A DNA stretch of 64,000 nt from Clostridia bacterium (lineage in GTDB: Bacteria; Bacillota; Clostridia; Oscillospirales; CAG-272), in the NCBI GenBank assembly GCA_017537175.1, contig JAFYLH010000010.1, positions 79,740 to 143,739 on the forward strand, read 5' to 3'. Positions within the stretch are counted from its first letter, which is position 1; every line of letters starts with the position of its first letter. Of the stretch, positions 56,942 through 64,000 are shown one piece after another. A program made the position numbers and the translations under genes. Below the pieces are notes generated by a model. It saw only the letters and a list, made by a program, of their open reading frames with translations. It was not told where the DNA came from and searched no databases.

Positions 56942-57637
56942 TTATGCCTCCACTACTCTGTATTTTTTATTTTTTATAATATAAAAAGGTTTACTATCCA
57001 GTAACATCATCAGCTTTTTCAAAAAAGGTCTCGTTTGACACATCTCCTTGTACTGCTCGCCACCGTAAAACACAAACGGACTTGCCTTTACCACTACCTT
57101 TTCGGGATCATATCCGAAATCGGATATAAGCTTTTCGGTATCGGCGGTTTGCATATAGGTAAATCCCTCTAAAACACAACGGAGCATTGTTTCCTCGCTA
57201 TCCGGCTTTTTGAGTTCAAGTATACGCATGATCTCACCGTCAAGGGACAAGAGATCTATTTTACCAGCTTCGTCAGTACATTTAGATTTCAAAGGTGTTT
57301 GATAGTCTATGATTTTTCCTATATGGTCATAAGCACCCAAGTCTCGACTTTGCACAAACATCTGCATTGCTATTATCTCTTCTTCGCGGTTGGAACCCTC
57401 TTTATGCACACCGTCATGTCCTTCAGTTTTGTAAGAGTTTTTTCTTGAAATACATTCTATACCGCTTACATAAGCATTTATATTATCACATAAGAACTCA
57501 GCTACAACCTCGGTATAAAACTCTTCCGTGTCTGTTGTTTTACCCCTATAGTTGATAAATCCTTCCTTGTAAAATGTACTTTTGTTGCTGAATGCAGCTC
57601 TGCACTTTTCAATTATTTGTTCTCTCGTGTACCCCAT
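56942..57637 (-). CDS. PD-(D/E)XK nuclease-like protein, cassette gene 2
   Basis: 231 residues. Residues 126-143 read KIDLLSLDGEIMRILELK: Asp128, then Glu141-x-Lys143 on a following strand, the PD-(D/E)XK active-site layout; an upstream Glu pair (EEEIIA, near residue 87) could complete it, and MLRCVLEGFTYMQT after it resembles the helix that follows the core in such nucleases. No DNA-binding or helicase domain is attached. GGAG precedes the ATG. Family-level match is moderate; the exact target is unknown. Confidence 0.7.
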   Translation of the reverse strand: MGYTREQIIEKCRAAFSNKSTFYKEGFINYRGKTTDTEEFYTEVVAEFLCDNINAYVSGIECISRKNSYKTEGHDGVHKEGSNREEEIIAMQMFVQSRDLGAYDHIGKIIDYQTPLKSKCTDEAGKIDLLSLDGEIMRILELKKPDSEETMLRCVLEGFTYMQTADTEKLISDFGYDPEKVVVKASPFVFYGGEQYKEMCQTRPFLKKLMMLLDSKPFYIIKNKKYRVVEA

Positions 57638-57641
57638 TTAT

Positions 57642-58025
57642 CTATTCTCCTTTAATAAAATATGTTGCGGTCTTTACCTTAAAATACTCGTTCATAGAAA
57701 CGGAAACACTTTTCTGGTTTTTGTATTTAAGACCAAATTTGAATACCATTCCCCAAAAGGCACCTATGCTTTTCTTCACAAATATAGGTAATTCTGCATT
57801 ATCCTTGCCTGTCAGGGTGATAAAGTCAGATTTGTAATAGGTAAGAAAGGATTTTACCGGCGGTATACAAAACAGGTCGTTGCAGAATACAATATGCGAC
57901 AGCAGCTCTTTATCCTTTACCGCCTCCATGCATTTTTCCCAATATGCTTCATATTCTTTGTTTTCCTGAAATTCTCTGAAATGGGTATAGATCTCAGAAA
58001 AATTTTCTTCAATATATCTTTCCAT
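57642..58025 (-). CDS. small acidic/aromatic protein of unknown function, cassette gene 1
   Basis: 127 residues from the ATG at 58025 (GAGAGG 4 bases upstream; the ATG four codons earlier is an alternative). Helical N-terminus (MERYIEENFSEIYTHFREF, EYEAYWEKCMEAVKD), then a mixed region with VFCNDLFCIPPVKSFLTYYK and KKSIGAFWGMVFKFGLKYK. I do not recognise a family. It is the first gene behind the palindromic operator, so it may be the regulator, an immunity/antitoxin-like protein, or a sensor; no HTH is evident. Confidence 0.7.
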   Translation of the reverse strand: MERYIEENFSEIYTHFREFQENKEYEAYWEKCMEAVKDKELLSHIVFCNDLFCIPPVKSFLTYYKSDFITLTGKDNAELPIFVKKSIGAFWGMVFKFGLKYKNQKSVSVSMNEYFKVKTATYFIKGE

Positions 58026-58035
58026 GTCGCCTCTC

Positions 58036-58068
58036 ATTATACATATGTGAATTTCACATATGTATAAT
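58036..58068 (-). promoter_or_regulatory. perfect palindromic operator at the cassette promoter
   Basis: ATTATACATATGTGA - ATT - TCACATATGTATAAT: 15-bp perfect arms. It starts inside the -10 box and runs to the ribosome binding site, so a bound repressor would block transcription start; in RNA it would hide the leader. Confidence 0.85.
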
Positions 58069-58092
58069 ATCACATTTCGATAATAATGTCAA
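58064..58092 (-). promoter_or_regulatory. promoter of the four-gene cassette
   Basis: TTGACA (58087-58092), 17 bp, TATTAT (58064-58069) on the minus strand. Confidence 0.78.
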
Positions 58093-58116
58093 GGTTTCTT
58101 TCTATACTAAAAAAAG

Positions 58117-58139
58117 AAAAATCCGCCGTAGCGGATTTT
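58117..58139 (-). terminator. terminator of mtnN
   Basis: AAAATCCGC - CGTA - GCGGATTTT with TTCTTTTTTT after it on the minus strand; nearly identical to the hairpin at 55081-55110. Confidence 0.85.
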
Positions 58140-58155
58140 CACATTTAATTACGCA

Positions 58156-58833
58156 TTACGCATTATTCTTTACGTATTCCTTAATTATCATCGCAGAGTT
58201 CTCTGCCGCCTTCTTGGCAAAGACTGCGTAATCGCCGCCCTCCTCGTCGCTGATAGCACGAAGCACGGCAAAGTCTACGTTGTTTATGTAGCAGATCTGA
58301 GCAACCGAGCCGCCCTCCATCTCACAGGCAACGGCATCAAAGGTATCTCTGATCCAATTCTTCTTTTCACGCTCTGCCACAAAGAGGTCGCCCGAAGCAA
58401 TGGTTCCCTCCTTATAGTTAAGACCGCTTGCACGAAGGCAGTCGATGATAGCGTTATTGATCCTCTCGCTTGCGGGGAACTTGACCATATTGACACCCGA
58501 GATAAGACCTACGGGGTCACCGATGGCGGAGGTGTCCATATCGTGCTGGCAAAGGCTTGTTGCAACAGCCACATCAAAGACCTTAAGGTCAGCCACAAGA
58601 GAGCCCGCAACACCTACGTTGATTATTTCATCGGGCTGATATTTCAGTATCATTGTCTGAGCACAGGCAGCGGCAAAGACTTTTCCAACTCCGCACACCG
58701 CAACCACAACGTCCTTATTATAAAGCTTACCTACGGTATATTCAATACCGCTTATTACGGTAAGTTCCTTATTTTCCATTTCCGAGATGATACCCTCGGC
58801 TTCTATAGTCATAGCACAGATTATTCCTGTCAT
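58156..58833 (-). CDS. mtnN: 5'-methylthioadenosine/S-adenosylhomocysteine nucleosidase
   Basis: 225 residues from the ATG at 58833 (GAGGTG 4-5 bases upstream). Starts MTGIICAMTIEAEGI with the conserved Glu (E12 type), then GVGKVFAAACAQ, NVGVAGSL, SGDLFV, CEMEGGSVAQ (the catalytic and ribose-binding Glu region) and RAISDEEGG with the catalytic Asp. It cleaves MTA and SAH in methionine salvage and methylation recycling; in some bacteria it also feeds AI-2 synthesis, but luxS is not here. Confidence 0.95.
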   Translation of the reverse strand: MTGIICAMTIEAEGIISEMENKELTVISGIEYTVGKLYNKDVVVAVCGVGKVFAAACAQTMILKYQPDEIINVGVAGSLVADLKVFDVAVATSLCQHDMDTSAIGDPVGLISGVNMVKFPASERINNAIIDCLRASGLNYKEGTIASGDLFVAEREKKNWIRDTFDAVACEMEGGSVAQICYINNVDFAVLRAISDEEGGDYAVFAKKAAENSAMIIKEYVKNNA

Positions 58834-58883
58834 TTCACACCTCACGGATAAAAATTCTTGCCTTCCCCGCCGAGAAAGTCTTT

Positions 58884-59804
58884 TTACATACCAATATTCT
58901 TCATCAATCTATCGTTAAATTCCTGAGCGGTATTATAGCCCATACGCTTCTGACGGTTATTGATGGCGGCGATCTCGATGATTACTGCCATATTTCGTCC
59001 GGGATGTACGGGAATGGTGTTGGAAACGATCTTCAGTCCCATAATGTCGGTATATTCCTCCTCAAGACCCAGACGGTCATACATCTTACCCTCTACCCAG
59101 GTCTCAAGGTTGATGACAAGGTCTATCTTTTCGACATCCTTAACAGCACCGATACCGAAGATGCGCTTTACATCGATAACACCGATACCACGGAGCTCCA
59201 CATAATGACGGATTATCTCGGGGGCGGTACCTGTGATGGTACGGTCGGACACACGGCGAAGCTCTACCGCATCGTCGGCTATAAGTCTGTGACCTCTCTT
59301 TACAAGCTCGATTGCGGTCTCGCTCTTACCTACACCGCTGTCACCTAAGATAAGTACACCCTCACCGTATACCTCTACAAGCACACCGTGGCGGGTGATA
59401 CAGGGAGCAAGGTAAACACTCAGCTTTGAGATAAGCGCCGCCATAAACTCACTTGTGGCACGCTCGGTCTGCAAAAGAGGAATGTCAAACTCATTTACCA
59501 TCTCTATCATGGTCTCACAGGGCTCAAGATCTGAGGAATAAACGATGGCAATAGGCTCACGGCACATAAACTGGCGAAGCCTCTTCTGTCTCATTTCAAG
59601 GGGAAGCTCTATAAGATAGTTATACTCGGATTTGCCGATTATCTGCATACGGGAGGGCTCAAAATGCTCAAAAAAGCCTGTCAGGGGAAGTCCCGGACGG
59701 TTGACATTGGCGTTGGTAACAACTACCTCTCTTTCGGGCATATACACGGTTTTGAGATTAAAATCATTTATCAGGGTCTTTAACAAAACAGTCTGCTTTA
59801 CCAT
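58884..59804 (-). CDS. hprK: HPr kinase/phosphorylase
   Basis: 306 residues. The Walker A loop GDSGVGKSETA lies near residue 155, followed by HRLIADDAVELRR and the HprK signature LRGIGVIDVKRIFGIGAV; EIAAINNRQKRMGYNTAQEFNDRL is the C-terminal end. It phosphorylates HPr on Ser46 for carbon catabolite control. It follows the DUF6062 gene by 4 bp. Confidence 0.97.
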   Translation of the reverse strand: MVKQTVLLKTLINDFNLKTVYMPEREVVVTNANVNRPGLPLTGFFEHFEPSRMQIIGKSEYNYLIELPLEMRQKRLRQFMCREPIAIVYSSDLEPCETMIEMVNEFDIPLLQTERATSEFMAALISKLSVYLAPCITRHGVLVEVYGEGVLILGDSGVGKSETAIELVKRGHRLIADDAVELRRVSDRTITGTAPEIIRHYVELRGIGVIDVKRIFGIGAVKDVEKIDLVINLETWVEGKMYDRLGLEEEYTDIMGLKIVSNTIPVHPGRNMAVIIEIAAINNRQKRMGYNTAQEFNDRLMKNIGM

Positions 59805-59808
59805 ATCC

Positions 59809-60510
59809 TTATTCCTTTCCTGTCAAGAATTTTATTGCCCGTTCAACGGCATCCTTAGAGTCCTTCCAGGGCTCGTTTTCGTATCTGTAGTCAAACTTTT
59901 TGCAGAACCAGCTTACATCCTCGCGCAGCTTGTCAAAGTAAGCCATTTCCACCTGACTGACTGTATCATAAAAATCACCGAAGCGCTTTTTATGTATGCT
60001 CTTCTGCCCCGCCTCCACAAAGCGGCGGTAATGCTCAAGACAGAAGTAGGGCTGCTTTTTTATTTTGTTTTTAAAGTCGGGATCCTCGTCCCACAAAAGA
60101 GCCGCATTTACAAACACCCGCTCCATTGTATGCTCCACTCTCTCGCAGACATAGCAGCTGCCCTCTAATTTTTCTATCCTGCCAACGGCCTTAGAGCCCT
60201 TGCCGGAAAAGATCTCGGTAATGCCGCCCTTCATATCCTCTCTGAGCTCGTTCAAGTGGCTTTCAAGCATAAGCGCCATACCAAGGCGGTTCTTCATATT
60301 GAACATCTTTTCATAATGCTTGTGGCAAAAGCCCTTTTCGTTAGTCTTGATACGGATATCCGGCTCCATCATGGAGGCACCGAGGATTATATCGAGCTGA
60401 TCATATTCAAATCTCTCATAGAGAGCACAGAAGGGACAGCCTAAGCTGTGATCCTCACCTGAGGCATCAAAGGCCTCGTTTATGGGTATGGTATAGATTT
60501 TTTCAGACAT
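59809..60510 (-). CDS. DUF6062-like cysteine-rich protein
   Basis: 233 residues, no membrane segment. Two halves each have a CxxC plus a later Cys-His pair: CPFCALYERFEYDQL with CHKHYEKM, and CYVCERVEHTMERV with CLEHYRRF, which suggests two metal (zinc or Fe-S) sites. This arrangement matches the DUF6062 family known from clostridial genomes, of unknown role. Its ATG overlaps the ogg stop by 8 bases and it precedes hprK. Confidence 0.85.
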   Translation of the reverse strand: MSEKIYTIPINEAFDASGEDHSLGCPFCALYERFEYDQLDIILGASMMEPDIRIKTNEKGFCHKHYEKMFNMKNRLGMALMLESHLNELREDMKGGITEIFSGKGSKAVGRIEKLEGSCYVCERVEHTMERVFVNAALLWDEDPDFKNKIKKQPYFCLEHYRRFVEAGQKSIHKKRFGDFYDTVSQVEMAYFDKLREDVSWFCKKFDYRYENEPWKDSKDAVERAIKFLTGKE

Positions 60511-61342
60511 TTTTGTACCTCTCGTAATAGAAAAGATATTGTTGGCTAAGTCCTCTGTACTCCCCTAAGGTGTTTATATCAAGTCCTAAGGGATAGTATT
60601 TTTCAAGCACCCGCTTTATCCACACATCCACCGGGAAGGTGTCTAATTTATTTAAGCCGAAAAGCGCAACACAGGATGCCACCTTAAGTCCTACGCCCTT
60701 GATTTTTTGAAGCTCACAAAGAGCTGTGTCGGTATCAAGCTCCTTTAAACCCTCAAGGTCAATGCTTCCCTCTGCCACCTTGGTTGCCGCATCATATATG
60801 TAAGCGGCACGGAAGCCTGTTTTCATCTCGCGGAGCCTGTCAACTCCCAGGTCAGCTATGGCCTCGGGAGTGGGAAAAGCATAGCCGTCTGCGGTCTTTT
60901 CTCCGCATTCACGGCAGAGAGCCTCCACCAGCTTTTTGATACGTGGGATGTTGTTGTTCTGTGAGATAATAAATGAGATAAGCGTCTCAAAGGCATCCTG
61001 CCTGAGTATTCTTATTCCCTTGCCTGCCGTTATGGCTTCATCTATAGTCTTGTCCGACCCGAAGCGGTAACGGATATCATCATTCATCACATCATAGTCA
61101 AGGTCAAGGGAGAGAAAGCCGAACAGATTTTGATCAAAATCGCTTTTTGATGTGTTGTGTATTCTTACTGTATCATCACTTTCCTGTGTAAAGCGGTATT
61201 TTTTGCCCCGATAAATACCCGAGACCCCTCCTTCGGGGTCGGGATCAAAGCGAAAGCATTGCCCGCAGTCAAAGATCTTTTCGACAGAGAAACAGGATAG
61301 TTCACTTAACTCTATATAATTTTTAAATTCTTGTATTTTCAT
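60503..61342 (-). CDS. ogg: 8-oxoguanine DNA glycosylase (OGG1-type)
   Basis: 279 residues. The N-terminal TBP-like domain (FDCGQCFRFD near residue 25, lined up with the 8-oxoG pocket) is followed by an HhH-GPD domain: SQNNNIPRI, then IKGVGLKVASCVALFG with the catalytic Lys (GVGLKVA) and FPVDVWIKRV with the catalytic Asp. It removes 8-oxoguanine opposite C. Directly follows nth (4-bp overlap), giving a base-excision repair pair. Confidence 0.93.
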   Translation of the reverse strand: MKIQEFKNYIELSELSCFSVEKIFDCGQCFRFDPDPEGGVSGIYRGKKYRFTQESDDTVRIHNTSKSDFDQNLFGFLSLDLDYDVMNDDIRYRFGSDKTIDEAITAGKGIRILRQDAFETLISFIISQNNNIPRIKKLVEALCRECGEKTADGYAFPTPEAIADLGVDRLREMKTGFRAAYIYDAATKVAEGSIDLEGLKELDTDTALCELQKIKGVGLKVASCVALFGLNKLDTFPVDVWIKRVLEKYYPLGLDINTLGEYRGLSQQYLFYYERYKNV

Positions 61343-61974
61343 AATGCTTTTTTACAAATATCCGAAAGAGGACAATTATCACACTTCGGCGCCCTTGCAG
61401 TACAGTATTCCCTGCCAAACCAAACCATACGGTGACAAAAATCAACCTGCTTGTCCTTTGGGATAATGGGTATAAGAGCTTTTTCCACCTTATAAGGATT
61501 TTTCTCCCCCTTTGGACAAAGACCCATACGGCCGGAGAGACGGATACAATGGGTATCTGTAACGATGGAGGGAATCCGGAAGATATCACCCAAAAGCAGA
61601 TTTGCTATCTTACGGCCCACACCCGGAAGCTCCAGAAGCTCCTCCATTGTTTGGGGTAGCTCTGCGTTGTGTTTTTCTATGATCATCCTACAGCAGGCAG
61701 AAATGTTCTTAGCCTTGGTCTTGTAAAGTCCGCAGGGCTTGACAAAGCTCTCAATGGTCTCAACCTCTGCCTCTGCCATAGCTTCAAGTGTGGGAATATG
61801 CTTAAACATCTCCTCGCAGACGATATTTACCCTTTTGTCGGTGCATTGTGCCGAAAGTATACCCATAACAAGCAGCTTCCAGGGCTCTGCGTTATATTCA
61901 AGTGCACATTCTGCCGAGGGGTATAGCTCCTCAAGGCGTTCTACAATAGCCTTGGCGCGCTGATGCTTAGTCAT
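61339..61974 (-). CDS. nth: endonuclease III (Nth)
   Basis: 211 residues from the ATG at 61974, which overlaps the mreB-like stop by 8 bases; an ATG 36 bases earlier would lie deeper in that gene and has no better ribosome binding site. HhH motif LPGVGRKIANLLL (catalytic Lys near residue 120), VTDTHCIRLSGRMGL (catalytic Asp) and the [4Fe-4S] pattern C-x6-C-x2-C-x5-C in CTARAPKCDNCPLSDIC. It cuts oxidised pyrimidines and AP sites. Confidence 0.96.
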   Translation of the reverse strand: MTKHQRAKAIVERLEELYPSAECALEYNAEPWKLLVMGILSAQCTDKRVNIVCEEMFKHIPTLEAMAEAEVETIESFVKPCGLYKTKAKNISACCRMIIEKHNAELPQTMEELLELPGVGRKIANLLLGDIFRIPSIVTDTHCIRLSGRMGLCPKGEKNPYKVEKALIPIIPKDKQVDFCHRMVWFGREYCTARAPKCDNCPLSDICKKAL

Positions 61975-62974
61975 TGCCTTCGGGTATGGGATCACGGAGC
62001 AGAACATCAAAGACCTTGCGGTTTTCGATGATCATACCAAGACCCTCTATAGCACACTCGGTGGAGTTTGCGCATATCTGAACGGGTATCTCAAGGGTCT
62101 CCTCCATAAGAGTCTTGATACCGCCGTCAAGAGCACCGCCGCCTGTGAGAAGAATACCTCTTTCCTTTATATTATTCAATATAGGCTCGGGCAGCTTCTT
62201 TATAAGTGCGGCAATATTGGCAATGAGATAATCGGCAAAGGGCTTCATTATCTCAACGCTCTGAGTCGAGCTGATGCTCAGGTCACAGGGCAGTCCGGTT
62301 ACCAGGTCTATGCCCACAAAATCATAGTTTCCTACCGAATAGGAGGGGTGTACCGAACCGATAGTCTCGCGGATGGTCCGTGCCATACGCTCGGTAATGG
62401 ATGCGTTATACTCGTTTTTAACATAGGCAATGATAGCCTGATCCAGCTTGTTACAGCCGTAGGGGATGGTGCGGGAAAGCTTGGTAGCACAGCCCTTGAC
62501 AATACCTATCTCTGCGTTTGCCGCTCCGATATCGCAAAGCAGCAGTTCCTTTTGGTCATTAAGGGATGCTCCTGAGCCCATAACACATACCGTAGGCAGG
62601 TCAACGCATTTGACATCCTTTGCCCCTGCATCATTAAACATCTCAACAATGGCAGAGATATCGGATCTGCTCTGTCCGCCGTGGCAGGCAAAGATGATCT
62701 CGGGACGACGGATACCTGTCTTTTTGATGGCAAGATCAACTATCATAGCCATTCTCTCATAGTCGCTGACATTACCCTGGTATATATGGGTAATAAGGTC
62801 CACAGCACCCGGTGTTTTGTTATATACATTGATAGCCTCCTGACCTATGGCAAGAGTCTGCTGGGTATATGTATCCACAGCCACAGCATTTGGCTCGCGG
62901 ACAACTATACCCTTTCCGCCCTCATAAACGGTGGTTATATTACTTCCGAGATTTATTCCTAAGGTTCTGCTCAT
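61967..62974 (-). CDS. MreB/Mbl-like actin homologue with altered nucleotide-binding motifs
   Basis: 335 residues, full-length actin-like fold. Overall order fits MreB: GKGIVVREPNAVAV, ACHGG region, KPFADYLIANIAALIKKLPEPI, GILLTGGGALDGGI (adenosine motif). But phosphate loop 1 reads GINLGSN, with Asn8 where MreB has Asp, and phosphate loop 2 reads D148-I-G-A-A-N-A-E instead of DIGGGTTE. The N-terminal amphipathic helix is absent. ATP may bind without normal hydrolysis. mreC/mreD do not follow; nth does. I therefore leave out a firm symbol. Confidence 0.88.
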   Translation of the reverse strand: MSRTLGINLGSNITTVYEGGKGIVVREPNAVAVDTYTQQTLAIGQEAINVYNKTPGAVDLITHIYQGNVSDYERMAMIVDLAIKKTGIRRPEIIFACHGGQSRSDISAIVEMFNDAGAKDVKCVDLPTVCVMGSGASLNDQKELLLCDIGAANAEIGIVKGCATKLSRTIPYGCNKLDQAIIAYVKNEYNASITERMARTIRETIGSVHPSYSVGNYDFVGIDLVTGLPCDLSISSTQSVEIMKPFADYLIANIAALIKKLPEPILNNIKERGILLTGGGALDGGIKTLMEETLEIPVQICANSTECAIEGLGMIIENRKVFDVLLRDPIPEGND

Positions 62975-63549
62975 TTCAAGTCTCCTATGTTAAAATCTTT
63001 TGTTAGTATTTCTTTAAGTAATTCGGTGGGAAGGCCAATGACATTATTAAGGCTTCCCTCTATGGCTGAAACAAATTTTCCTGCCTCGCCCTGGATCCCG
63101 TAGCTTCCTGCTTTATCCATGGGATCGCCCGAGTCTACATAAGCCCATATTTCGTCATCACCCATTTCTCTGAAATATACCTTTGTTTCGTCGTGGGTGG
63201 TAACCGATTTTTCTTTGCTTTTAACCGTAATACCGGTAAACACGCTGTGTGCCTTGCCGGAAAGGCTTTTTAACATATCAAAGGCATCCTGTCTGTCGGC
63301 AGGCTTACCTAAAATAATATCACCAAGGGCAACCACGGTATCCGAGGCGATAAGTATATCGTCCTCACCGATATCCCCTGTATATGCATCTGCCTTGCGC
63401 TTTGAAAGTATCTCCACAAAGCGGCTTGGTGCGACCTTTTCTTCTATAGTTTCGTCTGCATCTGTAGGACAGACTCTGGGTGTGATGCCAAGCTCACCTA
63501 AAAGCTCTCTTCTTCTCGGTGAGGCTGAGGCTAAAATAAAGTTATTCAT
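62971..63549 (-). CDS. maf: Maf-family nucleotide pyrophosphatase (dTTP/UTP type)
   Basis: 192 residues. Starts FILASASPRRRELLGELG (the Maf signature S-x-S-P-R-R), then DADETIEE, ASDTVVALGDIILGKP, and PMDKAGSYGIQGEAGKFV near residue 145. It hydrolyses modified or excess dTTP/UTP and is often found beside mreB and cell-division genes, as here. ATGA overlap with the U32 peptidase upstream and 4 bp overlap with the mreB-like gene. Confidence 0.95.
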   Translation of the reverse strand: MNNFILASASPRRRELLGELGITPRVCPTDADETIEEKVAPSRFVEILSKRKADAYTGDIGEDDILIASDTVVALGDIILGKPADRQDAFDMLKSLSGKAHSVFTGITVKSKEKSVTTHDETKVYFREMGDDEIWAYVDSGDPMDKAGSYGIQGEAGKFVSAIEGSLNNVIGLPTELLKEILTKDFNIGDLK

Positions 63550-64000
63550 CGTATCCTTCTTATTCCGTTATTTTTGGGTGTATGCTTTTCGTATGCCGAA
63601 ATAACAGCCTTTACCTCTTGGCTTGTTTCGGTAGAAAAGATAAAGTGGCGGTTATTGATAAATGCGTTTTTTAACTCCTTTTCGCGGTCAAGCATATAGG
63701 TGACCTGTGAATTGAAGAGTATATCTCTGCCACCCTCGGTGACTATGGGGAATCTTGCATTTTTTCGGTCGCGAAGCTCTTTTTGTAAAAGCCTTTTTTC
63801 AAGGAGCATAAGAGGCTGTGCGCCGTAGATAATAACCGATTTTTGTGTTATTATATCCCTTATCTGAGCCAAAGTAAGCTCGGGAGAAAGTATTACATCC
63901 TCCATTCCCAGCTCTATAAGAGCCGCGGCAGATCTTGCGTTAAATGCATTGAGTCTGAAATCTCCGTGTATATGGGCACCGCTCCGTCTTGCAATATCAA
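63546..64000 (-). CDS. peptidase U32 family protein, C-terminal part
   Basis: The reading frame enters from the right edge of the window; only about 151 codons are visible and the N-terminus is missing. Visible motifs: HIHGDFRLNAFNARSAAALIELGMEDVILSPELTL and IYGAQPLMLLEKRLL, then DRKNARFPIV and NSQVTYMLDR. These match the middle and end of U32 proteins (collagenase-like proteins and the RlhA/TrhP-type rRNA and tRNA hydroxylation enzymes); in the latter the catalytic or cluster cysteines are typical, but the place of the PLM-x-x-x-x-C cysteine here has no Cys in view. Function cannot be decided from this fragment. Confidence 0.8.
   Translation of the reverse strand, partial: DIARRSGAHIHGDFRLNAFNARSAAALIELGMEDVILSPELTLAQIRDIITQKSVIIYGAQPLMLLEKRLLQKELRDRKNARFPIVTEGGRDILFNSQVTYMLDREKELKNAFINNRHFIFSTETSQEVKAVISAYEKHTPKNNGIRRIR

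Noticed and set aside
57642..58025. Toxin-antitoxin pair at the start of the cassette
   Set aside because: Neither the 127-residue protein nor the following gene resembles a known toxin or antitoxin, and four genes are coupled, not two.

Overview
The window looks like chromosome of an uncultured, probably gut-dwelling, strictly anaerobic member of the Clostridia (Oscillospirales/Ruminococcaceae-like). This is inferred from gene content only: a V-type ATPase, reverse rubrerythrin, BFD-like Fe-S protein, IreB, HprK, a tyrosine-kinase capsule regulator set, S-layer-homology and InlB-repeat surface proteins, and T-box control of pheST. Promoters are unusually regular: many -35/-10 pairs with exactly 17 bp spacing can be read. 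Most genes lie on the minus strand in tightly overlapping operons (TAATG or ATGA junctions).

Layout from left to right. 1-11.0 kb: a long minus-strand operon that starts with a NusG-domain-II protein, a Gx transporter and ApbE (an envelope flavinylation module), then miaB-mutS-mutL-tgt, an SGNH hydrolase and a CapA-like lipoprotein cut by the window edge. 11-12.4 kb: a SulP anion transporter without a STAS domain. 12.5-12.8 kb: tRNA-Leu(GAG), its terminator and a striking array of small hairpins joined by a repeated linker. 12.9-17 kb: a phage-derived cassette (amidase, two small membrane proteins, and a collagen-like/M14-peptidase fibre protein). 17-22.3 kb: a metallophosphoesterase, an SLH-SGNH surface protein, nadE-pncA, a BFD-like ferredoxin and reverse rubrerythrin. 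22.4-28.9 kb: a capsule-type operon capE-capF-capG (UDP-N-acetyl-L-fucosamine) followed by a phosphatase, two Wzz-like proteins (one truncated) and a BY-kinase. 29-36.3 kb: an SGNH lipoprotein, a phosphohexomutase, a polysaccharide deacetylase and a giant InlB-repeat secreted protein.

36.4-40.5 kb: a D,D-carboxypeptidase homologue in which all three catalytic motifs are altered, ribF, ireB, pduL, and a TepA-like protease on the plus strand. 40.46-40.65 kb holds a second linker-hairpin array with the same architecture but a different linker. 40.6-47.9 kb: a V-ATPase operon in the order E-X-A-B-D-I-K, with a leader that contains a terminator hairpin and a possible five-codon peptide. 48-52.5 kb: a lipoprotein and pheT-pheS with a T-box leader; the pheS promoter is divergent from a GH2 glycosidase promoter and a palindrome holds both -35 boxes. 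54.4-55.1 kb: an XRE regulator and membrane-protein pair with two operator-like repeats. 55.1-58.1 kb: an unrecognised four-gene operon (small protein, PD-(D/E)XK-like nuclease, membrane protein, beta-CASP metallo-hydrolase) behind a perfect palindromic operator. 58.1-64 kb: housekeeping genes (mtnN, hprK, DUF6062, ogg, nth, a divergent mreB paralogue, maf, peptidase U32).

The items I rate most likely to be undescribed are the two linker-hairpin arrays, the four-gene nuclease cassette, the catalytically dead carboxypeptidase homologue, and the collagen/M14 prophage-derived protein. All functional statements rest on motifs recognised by eye; no database search was run.
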